64,000 nt of DNA. Origin: Hydrogenophaga sp. (GTDB taxonomy: Bacteria > Pseudomonadota > Gammaproteobacteria > Burkholderiales > Burkholderiaceae_C). The notes beneath the pieces are model-generated. The model was given only the letters and a program-made list of their open reading frames with translations. It was not told the DNA's origin and made no database searches. Position 1 is the stretch's first letter, and each line of letters begins with the position of its first letter. Location of the stretch: the NCBI GenBank assembly GCA_030696525.1, contig JAUYSB010000021.1:1-64000 (forward strand), in the 5' to 3' direction. Both the position numbers and the translations under genes were made by a program. This document shows positions 16,370-24,981 of the stretch, in pieces.

Positions 16370-16603
16370 TCAAAAGTCCTCAAGCGTGGTCCGGGTTGTG
16401 TGGCCACGCCGCGCATCTTTGATGGCAGCCAAGGTGGTTGGATTTGCCCGCGGCAATTCCATGGGCAGACCACCCTTCTCGACAACACTGCGCAGAAAAA
16501 GTCGGATGGCCGTGCTCACATCGAGGCCGGCAGCTTTCAAGATCGCAGCCGCCTCTTCCTTCAGCTCGGGCTCAACTCGGGAACGAACATCGACGGTAAG
16601 CAT
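16370..16603 (-). CDS. dinJ: RelB/DinJ-family antitoxin
   Basis: A 77-residue antitoxin beginning MLTVDVRSRVEPELKEEA, with an N-terminal ribbon-helix-helix (AAGLDVSTAIRLFLRSVV) and a C-terminal tail for toxin binding. The ATG at 16603 has AAGGAG seven bases upstream. Its TGA ends two bases before the GTG of the broken yafQ, so the two form an operon. With the toxin interrupted it may persist as a free antitoxin or repressor. Confidence 0.88.
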   Translation of the reverse strand: MLTVDVRSRVEPELKEEAAAILKAAGLDVSTAIRLFLRSVVEKGGLPMELPRANPTTLAAIKDARRGHTTRTTLEDF

Positions 16604-16631
16604 GTTGACTCCTTCAGGAGCCTACACAGTA

Positions 16632-16653
16632 CCACAATGTAGCTACATTGTGG
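16632..16653 (-). promoter_or_regulatory. 22-bp perfect palindrome, likely DinJ operator
   Basis: A perfect palindrome of half-site CCACAATGTAG centred between 16642 and 16643, 29 bases upstream of the dinJ ATG. A candidate promoter overlaps it (-35-like TTGCCA on its upstream side, TACTGT just past its downstream edge; spacing is long at 19). Placement fits autorepression by the ribbon-helix-helix antitoxin. Confidence 0.65.
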
Positions 16654-16711
16654 CAACAGAAACGATGCTGACACTTTTGTACAGCGGCCACCCGCAGCAG
16701 AAAAAAACCAG

Positions 16712-16765
16712 CGTCACTTCAGTCGCTTGATCAGGCTGGACGTGTCCCAGCGCTGGCCGCCCATC
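16712..16765 (-). repeat. Direct repeat copy B: 3' end of the intact garR-like gene
   Basis: Counterpart of the repeat at 15964-16017; it covers the last codons and the stop of the intact garR-like gene. Mismatches fall mostly at synonymous positions near the stop and increase upstream, where similarity ends abruptly. Confidence 0.8.
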
Positions 16766-17622
16766 TTCTGCACGTCAGCGTAGAACTGGTCCACCAGCGC
16801 CGTGACCGGCAAGCGCGAACCGTTGCGCTTGGCTTCGTCCAGCACCAAGCCGAGGTCTTTGCGCATCCAGTCCACCGCAAAACCAAAGTCGAACTTGTCG
16901 GCCACCATGGTCTTGCCGCGGTTGTCCATCTGCCAGCTTTGCGCGGCGCCCTTGCCGATCACGTCCAGCACCTGGTTCATGTCCAGCCCGGCATTCTGAC
17001 CAAAGGCCACGGCCTCGCTCAGGCCCTGCACCAGTCCGGCAATGCAGATCTGGTTGACCATCTTGGTCAGTTGGCCGGCGCCGCTGGCGCCCATCAGCGT
17101 GAAGGCGCGAGAAAACGCCATGGCCACCGGGCGCACCGCATCAAACGCCGCCGCATCGCCACCACACATCACGGTCAGCGCGCCGTTCTGGGCACCCGCC
17201 TGGCCGCCCGACACCGGCGCGTCCACAAACTGCAGGCCCAGGTTGCGGGCTGCGGTGTAAAGCTCGCGCGCCACGTCAGCCGAGGCGGTGGTGTGGTCCA
17301 CCAGCACCGCGCCGGGCTTCATGCCCGCCAAGGCGCCGCCGGCGCCCAGGACCACCGAGCGCAGGTCGTTGTCGTTGCCCACGCAGCAGAAAACGATGTC
17401 GGCACCGGCCGCAGCTTCGCGCGGCGTGGCCGCGCTCGACGTAGCCGCTCCGAACTCGGCCACGAACGCCTGTGCCTTGGCGGGCGAGCGGTTGTACACG
17501 CTCACGCGGTGCCCCGCCTGCACCAGGTGGCCGGCCATGGGGTAGCCCATGACACCCAGGCCGAGGAAGGCGACGGATTGGGAGGGGGTGGGGTCGTAGG
17601 TTTTGGGGTTGAGTGAAGTCAT
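16714..17622 (-). CDS. NAD(P)-dependent beta-hydroxyacid dehydrogenase (GarR/GlxR/MmsB family)
   Basis: A 302-residue dehydrogenase starting at the ATG at 17622. The N-terminal Rossmann motif is FLGLGVMGYPMAGHL (about 19-33); the substrate motif DAPVSGGQAGAQNG, and the catalytic helix with Lys in GAGQLTKMVNQ, are present. The family reduces tartronate semialdehyde or oxidises 3-hydroxyisobutyrate, reactions that cannot be told apart here; the glycolate oxidase at the left edge weakly favours tartronate semialdehyde reductase. The 3' end is duplicated at 15964-16017 beyond the dinJ-yafQ pair. Confidence 0.88.
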   Translation of the reverse strand: MTSLNPKTYDPTPSQSVAFLGLGVMGYPMAGHLVQAGHRVSVYNRSPAKAQAFVAEFGAATSSAATPREAAAGADIVFCCVGNDNDLRSVVLGAGGALAGMKPGAVLVDHTTASADVARELYTAARNLGLQFVDAPVSGGQAGAQNGALTVMCGGDAAAFDAVRPVAMAFSRAFTLMGASGAGQLTKMVNQICIAGLVQGLSEAVAFGQNAGLDMNQVLDVIGKGAAQSWQMDNRGKTMVADKFDFGFAVDWMRKDLGLVLDEAKRNGSRLPVTALVDQFYADVQKMGGQRWDTSSLIKRLK

Positions 17623-17797
17623 AAAAGTCAATCTGCGCACAGGTTAAACGTCATTGTGCCCGCACCCTGAACGGACCGTTTTGCGTCACCCGCAAGACCA
17701 GCGGTCATTCAAAAACGACTGACGGATCACTTTTGCATGGATTAACAAAGAGGAAATCAGGACAATTCATCAACTAACAAACTTTATCATTTAAGCC

Positions 17798-18220
17798 ATG
17801 ATCATCGCACCCATAAGTCACAGGGGCTTTACCTTGATAGAGTTGATGGTCACTGTGGCCATCGTCGGCATCCTGGCCTCGATCGCCTATCCCTCGTTCG
17901 CCGAATACGTGCGCAAAGGCAAACGGGATGATGGTCGCGCCTTGATCGGAGCCGCTGAAGTTGCGCAAGAAAAGTTCAGGGTCAGCAACGCCACATACGC
18001 AAACGCGACGGCATCACTTGTTGGCGCTTGCCCATCTTCTGGTACATGCACCAGCCAGGGGGGCCATTTCACCTTGGCCGTCTCCGCAACCAGTGCCACG
18101 GGTTATACCTTGACCGCCACACCCACCTACACAGACACCACGTGCACATCATTAGTGGTGGTACACAACGGTTCAAGCATCACCCGCACGCCCAGTTCGA
18201 CAGCTTGCTGGCCCAAGTAA
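17798..18220 (+). CDS. pilE: Type IV pilin, PilE-like
   Basis: A 140-residue prepilin. The leader ends RG and is followed by FTLIELMVTVAIVGILASIAYPSF, giving peptidase cleavage after Gly10 and Glu at +5. The C-terminal part has Cys pairs (GACPSSGTC and TTCTS...ACWPK) expected to form the disulphide-bonded D-region. It heads a cluster of five pilin genes in one direction. In other Burkholderiales a PilE of this type closes the minor-pilin operon; here it comes first. It may be a minor rather than the major pilin. Confidence 0.85.
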   Translation: MIIAPISHRGFTLIELMVTVAIVGILASIAYPSFAEYVRKGKRDDGRALIGAAEVAQEKFRVSNATYANATASLVGACPSSGTCTSQGGHFTLAVSATSATGYTLTATPTYTDTTCTSLVVVHNGSSITRTPSSTACWPK

Positions 18221-18233
18221 ATCAGGTGCTGCC

Positions 18234-18782
18234 ATGAACAAGCGTTACACCATGGGCATATCGATGATCGAGGTGCTGGTCACCGTCGCTGTTTTGGGCA
18301 TTTTGGCAGCAGCAGCCATGCCCAGCATGCGTGACATGATCGATACGCGCAAGCTGAAAAACCAAACCGAATCGATTGCCGATGTGCTGCGTCTGTCACG
18401 ATCAGAAGCCATGAAACGGGCCGCCAGCAATACCCCAAAGGTCGTCTCAGCCACCGTCAGCGCGGGGGCTCCCTCGGCTTGGTTTGTTGGCTTGTCCAAC
18501 ACTACGACAGCTTGCACCGATGCTTCCACCTGCGTACTGGTGCAAGGTGCGAACAGTGCACCCTACATGGTCACTGCGACCGAGTGCGGTGGATGCAGCG
18601 TGGCCACAACGGCAAACCTGTACACCTTCTCGTTCAGAGGTGTGGCCACGGTTGGCGGCGGGAGTTCGGTGACGGTGACCTCACCGATGAACAAAACTCT
18701 GCGGGTAGATGTGAGCACCACTGGTCGGGTCAGTGTCTGTTCGCCCGGCGGCACCATTGCGGGGTACGCAACATGCGTCTAA
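18234..18782 (+). CDS. fimT: Minor pilin FimT/GspH-like
   Basis: A 182-residue prepilin with leader ending MG, then ISMIEVLVTVAVLGILAAAAMPSM (Glu at +5). The N-terminal helix continues into the GspH/FimT domain with LRLSRSEAMKRAASN. FimT-type minor pilins prime pilus assembly and, in some species, bind DNA for uptake. It starts 13 bases after the pilE-like gene and overlaps the next gene by ten bases. Confidence 0.87.
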   Translation: MNKRYTMGISMIEVLVTVAVLGILAAAAMPSMRDMIDTRKLKNQTESIADVLRLSRSEAMKRAASNTPKVVSATVSAGAPSAWFVGLSNTTTACTDASTCVLVQGANSAPYMVTATECGGCSVATTANLYTFSFRGVATVGGGSSVTVTSPMNKTLRVDVSTTGRVSVCSPGGTIAGYATCV

Positions 18783-19576
18783 CGCCCACCCTGCGCCGAC
18801 AGCGCGGCGTCTCCCTGCTGGAGTTGATGATTGGCATCACAGTGGGTCTGCTGGTACTCGCCAGTTCACTGGTTATCTACTTGAGTGGGTCGCGCGGTGC
18901 CACAGATAGCCTGCGCGTCAGCCGCTTCAACCAGAATGTGCGGGAAATTGTCAACATCATGTCGGCCGACATCCGGCGCGCCGGTTACACCGCCGTCAAC
19001 ACTGCGGGCACGACCAATGTATTCACGGCAGCGGCCAACAATGTCGTGATATCTGGCTCCTGCATCCTGTATGCATATGACGCCACTTTCCTCGGCGGCG
19101 CTGTGGGCGTGGCCGACGCCGGTGTCGATTTTTTCGGATTTCGCCTCAACAACAACACGGTTCAGATGCTCAGCCCAGCAGCAGGTGTTGCCTCCACTGC
19201 AGCCGGCGCATGTACTACAGATGGCAATTGGGTAAACCTCACAGACCCCAATGAAATCACTGTCACGGCCTTGAACTTTGACACCATCGGATCGCGTTGC
19301 CTGGCGTACACCATAGCGACGTTCAAGGCCGACGATCCAACCACCTACACACAGTGGACCACCACAGCCGGTACTGGATCCGCGTGTGATTCGCCCCCAA
19401 CGGGCTTTACCGCACCAAACGCTGCCACGCAGTTCATCGTGGAAACGCGGCAAGTCCAGATTTCCATGACCGCGAACCATGCCCGCGACGCGACCTTGAC
19501 ACGCTCCACAGCAAACAACGCCGTGCGGGAAACCATCTTGATCCGCAACAACCGCACCAGCGCGCCACCGCCATGA
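18773..19576 (+). CDS. pilW: Minor pilin PilW-like
   Basis: A 267-residue prepilin from the ATG at 18773: leader ending RQRG, then VSLLELMIGITVGLLVLASSLVIYLSG (Glu at +5), followed by SRFNQNVREIVNIMSADIRRAGY, the PilW signature. The C-terminal region is Thr/Asn rich with several Cys. It overlaps both fimT (ten bases) and pilX (four bases), showing tight translational coupling. Confidence 0.87.
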   Translation: MRLTPTLRRQRGVSLLELMIGITVGLLVLASSLVIYLSGSRGATDSLRVSRFNQNVREIVNIMSADIRRAGYTAVNTAGTTNVFTAAANNVVISGSCILYAYDATFLGGAVGVADAGVDFFGFRLNNNTVQMLSPAAGVASTAAGACTTDGNWVNLTDPNEITVTALNFDTIGSRCLAYTIATFKADDPTTYTQWTTTAGTGSACDSPPTGFTAPNAATQFIVETRQVQISMTANHARDATLTRSTANNAVRETILIRNNRTSAPPP

Positions 19577-20820
19577 GCACACGCACACATCTCATCGCTC
19601 TCTCCGGTGGCCACATGCAGCGAGAAAGAGGCATCAGCACGCTGACAGTAACTTTGATCATTGTCTTGCTAACTGGACTGGCCATGATCTACGCCAGCCG
19701 CAATGCGATCAACGAGCAGCGGCTCGCAGCCAACGAGCAGCGTGATCGACAAGCGGCAGCAGCCGCACAAGCAGGGCTCGACATTGCGCTTGCCTACATG
19801 GAAGGCGGTGGCATCGACAGAAACAACGACGACGTGGTCGATGCAGTGCCTGCGGCATCGGTCACCGTTGGCAGCACCAGGGCGGTCTTCTGCGCTCAGA
19901 ACGCGAACCTGGACACCCTGGTGTGCCCCGCCACGCCAGCCACATTGAGTTGCGGTGTAGGCTTTACGCCACCTTCCAGCGAATTCACACGGGTGGTTGC
20001 ATTTGCCTGCGGCTGGAGCGACGACAACGCCGCAGTGCACAAGATGACCCAACTGTTCGCCGCTGGCCCATCACTGGGCGGCGGTTTGCAGACTCCCTTG
20101 ATTTCCAAGGGCACGACCAACCTACTGACCGGTGGCGGTTCGGTCTTGAACCACGACAACGACCTGACCGTCTGGACAGGTGACAGCATTCTGGGTCAGA
20201 GCAATACCGGCAAAACCTTCATCAGCGACAAAACGGGAACCCCACCCGTCGACTTACGCAACGAGGCCAACAGCCCCGCCTGCAACAACCCGCCTACCGG
20301 CTACACCTGCTCTACGCAAGGCGACAACATCGGCCACGACACCATCACCGGTGACACCCGTCTTTCCTCACTGGATACCGACGGCTTTTTTGCGACGTTT
20401 TTTGGCAAACCCATGGCTGAGTACAAGTCCTCGGTGTCCACCAGCAATGTCTTCGACGGCAGCAACATCAACCAAAGCCAGTTGACCTCTGTGGCCTCGT
20501 CAGGCAATGCGGTGATCTGGGTGGACGGTAACCTGGATGGCAACACCCTGCCCAACCCGGTGGGCTCACAGGAGAAACCGGTGATCTTGATTGTGAACGG
20601 GAACATGACCTTGTCCAGCAACACCGTGATCAACGGCATTGTGTTCATTGCCGGCAATATCTCAGGCAACGGTACGCCCAAAGTCTTCGGCTCCATGATC
20701 GTCAACGGCACCAGCGCGTTCAACGGCAATCTGCTGATAGTCTACGACGGCGTGGTAGCCAAAAAGGCGGAAACCATTGGCAAAGTGAGCAAAGTTCCCG
20801 GCAGCTGGCGGGATTGGTAA
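19573..20820 (+). CDS. pilX: Minor pilin PilX-like with long beta-rich C-terminus
   Basis: A 415-residue protein with a leader ending RERG, then ISTLTVTLIIVLLTGLAMIYASRNA; Thr stands at the +5 position, as is usual for PilX-type pilins that lack Glu5. The N-terminal helix (EQRDRQAAAAAQAGLDIALAY) matches PilX. From about residue 170 there is a long region rich in Gly/Asn/Thr/Val, ending in stacked short strands (VILIVNGNMTLSSNTVINGI, FIAGNISGNG) like a polymer-forming or beta-helix domain. The usual PilX is about 150-200 residues, so this is more than double. An internal ATG at 19615, just before the leader, is an alternative start. Confidence 0.8.
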   Translation: MSTRTHLIALSGGHMQRERGISTLTVTLIIVLLTGLAMIYASRNAINEQRLAANEQRDRQAAAAAQAGLDIALAYMEGGGIDRNNDDVVDAVPAASVTVGSTRAVFCAQNANLDTLVCPATPATLSCGVGFTPPSSEFTRVVAFACGWSDDNAAVHKMTQLFAAGPSLGGGLQTPLISKGTTNLLTGGGSVLNHDNDLTVWTGDSILGQSNTGKTFISDKTGTPPVDLRNEANSPACNNPPTGYTCSTQGDNIGHDTITGDTRLSSLDTDGFFATFFGKPMAEYKSSVSTSNVFDGSNINQSQLTSVASSGNAVIWVDGNLDGNTLPNPVGSQEKPVILIVNGNMTLSSNTVINGIVFIAGNISGNGTPKVFGSMIVNGTSAFNGNLLIVYDGVVAKKAETIGKVSKVPGSWRDW

Positions 20821-20843
20821 CCCCACGGGTTAAAGGCGACACC

Positions 20844-22442
20844 ATGAACAGACACCCCAAACATGCGATCGGCTTCGTCCTGATTGAGGCTCTTGTGGCC
20901 TTGCTGGTGGTTGCCTTTGCGGCCCTGGCGATCTCCAAAATCACCACCATGGTGTTGAGTTCAGCCGGCGACAGCCGGGCCCGAGCGGAGGCGTTGCTGC
21001 TGGCCGAGGGCGCACTGGAGCGGCTCCGCAACAACCTGACCCAGGCACAGTACGCCGCCGCTTTGCCGACGGAGGCCTCGGACAGCGTGTCAGTGGCTGG
21101 TGCGACCGCCAACTTCAACGTGGTCACCACGATCAGCACCCCGGTGGCGGGTTCCCTCCAACGGCTGCTGCAAGTCGCGGTGACTTGGACCTCGAGTGCC
21201 AATGAAAGCCTGTCGGTCAATCTGAGCAGCGAGGTTGCCTGGGACAACGCCGAAAACCAAGCCTCCAACCAGGGCGGTGGCTTCGCACAGACCACCATCA
21301 ACCCACGTGGCGCCGCGCGACGAGGAACGGGCTACCGAAAGACTGGCAACACGTGGGACCCCGCCGTCGCCCCCTATGTACCAGCCAACCCCAGCACTAC
21401 ACCGGCATTCGTTTACAGCAACGGCGGGACGTCCGAACTGATCAACAGCACCACTGGAAAAGTCATTTTGGTGACCGATGGCAATTTCGTCACCATCAGC
21501 GGCAAGGTCTACTTCCAGCCAGGGGCCAACATCCCCGCCCACTCCACTTTCCTGGTGCGGCTGTCCAGTGAGGGCGAGTGCATCTACACCGCCTCCAACG
21601 CCTTGTCCACCGAAACCCACAACTCGGCGAGCTATCCGGTCATGCCCTACACCTGCTACGTCGGCGGGGGCTGGTATGGCAATGTAGGCGTGTCTTCTTC
21701 CGACCCACAGGGTAACTTCACTTCGTGCGTGGGTGACCCGGGCTTCAACAGCGGCAACCCCAACGGTACGCTGATGAGCCCACACGCCCGAGAGTCCGCC
21801 GTTCGGACCTACCGCGGGTTTGAAAAGCCGAGCAGTACTTACCTGTCAACCGGAGCTTCCGACACCTCGGGCGTCAACGCCTACCCAAGCTTGACAACGG
21901 GCGCGCCCAGGCCAGCATCGGCAACTTTGGTCAGTACCAGCAACACGCCGGGACTGGGTTACACGCTGAATGGGGCGCCTGACCAGTTGGAGAACAACTT
22001 TTTTGTCGCGCGGCTGTCAGGACAGCAGACATGCGGAGGCACCATGCCTGCAACCGCATTTTTTAGAAATGCCGGCGAATTCCTGTGTCTGACACCCGAC
22101 AGCAAATCAGCCGCCTCCGACTGGTGCCCGGCCGTTTGGCCCAATTTTGAATCCTACGTGGCATCGGGTGGTGGTTCAGGTGGCGGAGGTGGTTCCACCT
22201 GCACCACCATCTTCAAGGGCTCCAACGCATTCACTGGTTCCGGATCAACCATCAGCATCAACTCCAATGTGGGCTCGTGTGACAAGAACGGCGGCAACTT
22301 CACGTGTTCCGGCGTCGTTGCCGACAGCGGGACCGTGTTCACTATCACGTCGACAAAAACGTCGAACCAGGGCGTTGTATCGACAGTGTCAAAAACAGCC
22401 ACAGCGAACTGCAGCGAAGTGAACGGCATCAACCTCCAATAA
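20844..22442 (+). CDS. pilV: Minor pilin PilV-like with large C-terminal extension
   Basis: A 532-residue prepilin from the ATG at 20844 (AAAGG upstream). Leader ends AIG, followed by FVLIEALVALLVVAFAALAI (Glu at +5) and a PilV-type helix (ARAEALLLAEGALERLRNNL). After about residue 150 comes a long unassigned region with many Cys and Gly, then a Gly/Ser linker (SGGGSGGGGGS at about 435) and a last domain of about 90 residues. Typical PilV is 150-200 residues. The extension is Cys-rich and probably exposed at the pilus tip; no PilY1 adhesin is present in the cluster. Confidence 0.75.
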   Translation: MNRHPKHAIGFVLIEALVALLVVAFAALAISKITTMVLSSAGDSRARAEALLLAEGALERLRNNLTQAQYAAALPTEASDSVSVAGATANFNVVTTISTPVAGSLQRLLQVAVTWTSSANESLSVNLSSEVAWDNAENQASNQGGGFAQTTINPRGAARRGTGYRKTGNTWDPAVAPYVPANPSTTPAFVYSNGGTSELINSTTGKVILVTDGNFVTISGKVYFQPGANIPAHSTFLVRLSSEGECIYTASNALSTETHNSASYPVMPYTCYVGGGWYGNVGVSSSDPQGNFTSCVGDPGFNSGNPNGTLMSPHARESAVRTYRGFEKPSSTYLSTGASDTSGVNAYPSLTTGAPRPASATLVSTSNTPGLGYTLNGAPDQLENNFFVARLSGQQTCGGTMPATAFFRNAGEFLCLTPDSKSAASDWCPAVWPNFESYVASGGGSGGGGGSTCTTIFKGSNAFTGSGSTISINSNVGSCDKNGGNFTCSGVVADSGTVFTITSTKTSNQGVVSTVSKTATANCSEVNGINLQ

Positions 22443-22753
22443 CAACATCTGGTTATCTGGGCAACGGTGGCGATACTGACGCAAATGTAGGACCATGTTG
22501 GAGGACTTGGCCGAGTTACTTCAGCGCCCCGCTGGCGTCCTTCGCTTTCCAGCCTTGCTTCAGCACACGCTGGCACAAATGGGCTCGACCGCAAACGGTC
22601 ATTCTTGCATGCTTATGACTTTTCATCCGAGCCCCTGATCTGGTTTGCTGTTGGAGTGGTCACCACAGCTTCCCAAGTCCGGTGCAGATGAACAATCTAT
22701 TGAGACTTCACACCAAGTGCACTTGCCGATCACGCAGCCGGCCACTAAGCCAG
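22443..22753. other. Intergenic region between convergent pilin and pilTU units
   Basis: This 311-base stretch separates the pilV-like stop from the pilU stop. I see no convincing coding region on either strand, no clear Rho-independent terminator and no repeat; one short palindrome, GTGGTCACCAC near 22653, is probably incidental. Confidence 0.5.
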
Positions 22754-23890
22754 TCACACAATCGTCAAATGCTCCGTCCCCGCCGCCAGGTCCATGGTCT
22801 TGGCGCGCTGGCTGTTGAGCTTGATGTGCAGGCGCAGGTCGTTGGCCGAGTCGGCGTTGCGGATCGCCTCTTCGTAGCTGATGAGGTTGTTTTCAAACGC
22901 GTCGTACAGCGCCTGGTCGAAGGTCTGCATGCCGATGTTGCGGCTCTTCTTCATCACTTCCTTGATTTCGGTCAGCTCGCCCTTGAGCACCAGGTCGGCA
23001 ATCAACGGGCTGTTGAGCATGACTTCGATCACTGCCGTGCGGCCTTTGGCGTCCTGCTTGGGAATGAGGCGCTGCGAGATGAAGGCGCGGGTGTTGAGTG
23101 AGAGGTCCATCAGCAGCTGCTGACGCTTTTCTTCGGGGAAGAAGTTGACGATGCGGTCGAAGGCCTGGTTGGAGTTGTTGGCGTGCAGTGTGGCCAGGCA
23201 GAGGTGACCGGTTTCGGCAAACTGGATGGCGTGCTCCATGGTTTCGCGGTCGCGGATTTCGCCCATCAGGATCACATCCGGCGCCTGGCGCAGCGTGTTC
23301 TTGAGCGCGATTTCCCAACCCTCGGTGTCCACGCCCACTTCGCGCTGGGTCACCACACAGTTCTTGTGCGGGTGCACAAATTCCACCGGGTCTTCCACCG
23401 TGATGATGTGACCAAAGCTGTTCTCGTTGCGCCAGTCCACCATGGCCGCCAGCGACGTGGATTTGCCCGAGCCGGTGGCGCCCACAAAGATGCACAGGCC
23501 GCGCTTGGTCATGGCGATGTCTTTGAGGATCTGCGGCAGACCCAGCCCGTCCAGCGTGGGAATGGTGTTGGGGATGGTGCGCAGCACCAGCGCGACCTTG
23601 CCCATCTGCACCAGCGCGTTCACGCGGAATCGGCCGATGCCGCCGGGCGCGATCGCGAAGTTGCACTCCTTGGTGCGCTCGAATTCGGCCGCCTGCTTGT
23701 CGCTCATGATGGAGCGCGCCAGGGCCTGCGTGTGCACGCCCGACAGCGGCTGCGGCGAAACCTTGGTGATCTTGCCGTCCACCTTGATGGCGGGCGGAAA
23801 TTCGGCCGTCAGGAACAGGTCGCTGCCGTTGCGGCTGACCATGAGCTTGAGCAGGTCGTTGATGAACTTGGTGGCTTGATCGCGTTCCAT
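22754..23890 (-). CDS. pilU: Type IV pilus retraction ATPase PilU
   Basis: A 378-residue PilT-family ATPase from the ATG at 23890. Walker A VGATGSGKST (about 133), the Asp box DPVEFVH, Walker B VILMGEIRDRETM and the His box HLCLATLHANN are present. The C-terminal extension (TMDLAAGTEHLTIV) and its position after pilT identify it as PilU, which assists PilT in retraction and supports twitching. It starts five bases after the pilT stop. Confidence 0.93.
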   Translation of the reverse strand: MERDQATKFINDLLKLMVSRNGSDLFLTAEFPPAIKVDGKITKVSPQPLSGVHTQALARSIMSDKQAAEFERTKECNFAIAPGGIGRFRVNALVQMGKVALVLRTIPNTIPTLDGLGLPQILKDIAMTKRGLCIFVGATGSGKSTSLAAMVDWRNENSFGHIITVEDPVEFVHPHKNCVVTQREVGVDTEGWEIALKNTLRQAPDVILMGEIRDRETMEHAIQFAETGHLCLATLHANNSNQAFDRIVNFFPEEKRQQLLMDLSLNTRAFISQRLIPKQDAKGRTAVIEVMLNSPLIADLVLKGELTEIKEVMKKSRNIGMQTFDQALYDAFENNLISYEEAIRNADSANDLRLHIKLNSQRAKTMDLAAGTEHLTIV

Positions 23891-23895
23891 ACGAA

Positions 23896-24939
23896 TTACC
23901 CTGGAAAGTTCTCGGGGATCTTGGCTTTGCCGCGCGCCTCGGCCGCCGTGATGGAGCCGCGGCGCACCAGCTCGGTCAGGTTCTGGTCCAAGGTCATCAT
24001 GCCGGCTGCATTGCCGGTCTGGATGGCCGAGTACATCTGCGCCACCTTGGCCTCGCGTATGAGGTTGCGGATGGCGGGCGTGCCGATCATGATTTCGTGT
24101 GCCGCCACACGGCCCTGGCCGTCCGCTGTCTTGCACAGCGTCTGCGAGATGACGGCCTGCAGCGACTCGGACAACATGGCCCGCACCATCTCTTTTTCTT
24201 CGGCGGGAAACACGTCGATGATGCGGTCGATGGTTTTGGCCGCGCTCGAGGTGTGCAGGGTGCCGAACACCAGGTGGCCGGTCTCGGCCGCCGTCATGGC
24301 CAGGCGTATGGTTTCCAGGTCGCGCATTTCGCCCACCAGGATGGCGTCCGGGTCTTCGCGCAGCGCCGACTTGAGCGCGGCCGCAAAGGACAGCGTCATC
24401 TGCCCCACTTCGCGCTGGTTGATCAGGCACTTCTTGGACTCGTGCACAAACTCGATCGGGTCTTCCACCGTGAGGATGTGGCCGTACTCGTTTTCATTGA
24501 GGTAGTTCACCATGGCCGCCAGCGTGGTGGACTTGCCCGAGCCGGTGGGCCCGGTCACCAGCACCAGGCCGCGCGGCTTGAGCGCCAGGTCGGCAAAAAT
24601 TTTGGGCGCACGGAGTTGGTCCAGCGTGAGGATCTTGCTCGGGATGGTGCGGAACACCGCCGCCGCGCCGCGGTTCTGGTTGAAGGCGTTGACGCGGAAA
24701 CGCGCCAGGCCGTCGATCTCGAACGAGAAGTCCACTTCGAGGAATTCCTCGTAGTGCTTGCGCTGGGTGTCGTTCATGATGTCGTACACCATGGCATGCA
24801 CCTGCTTGTGGTCGAGGGCGTCCACGTTGATGCGCCGCACGTCGCCATGCACCCGTATCATCGGCGGCAAGCCGGCCGAGAGGTGCAGGTCCGACGCCTT
24901 GTTCTTCACGCTGAACGCCAGCAGTTGGGTGATGTCCAT
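23896..24939 (-). CDS. pilT: Type IV pilus retraction ATPase PilT
   Basis: A 347-residue hexameric ATPase. Walker A TGPTGSGKST (about 129), Asp box DPIEFVH, Walker B AILVGEMRDLETI and the PilT-specific AIRNLIREAKVAQMYS are all present. PilT powers pilus retraction at the inner membrane. It forms a two-gene unit with pilU, divergent from yggS across 42 bases and facing the pilin cluster. Confidence 0.95.
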   Translation of the reverse strand: MDITQLLAFSVKNKASDLHLSAGLPPMIRVHGDVRRINVDALDHKQVHAMVYDIMNDTQRKHYEEFLEVDFSFEIDGLARFRVNAFNQNRGAAAVFRTIPSKILTLDQLRAPKIFADLALKPRGLVLVTGPTGSGKSTTLAAMVNYLNENEYGHILTVEDPIEFVHESKKCLINQREVGQMTLSFAAALKSALREDPDAILVGEMRDLETIRLAMTAAETGHLVFGTLHTSSAAKTIDRIIDVFPAEEKEMVRAMLSESLQAVISQTLCKTADGQGRVAAHEIMIGTPAIRNLIREAKVAQMYSAIQTGNAAGMMTLDQNLTELVRRGSITAAEARGKAKIPENFPG

Positions 24940-24981
24940 TCCCTAGGGCCCCATCCTCAAAACGTTTTTGACAATCCCATT

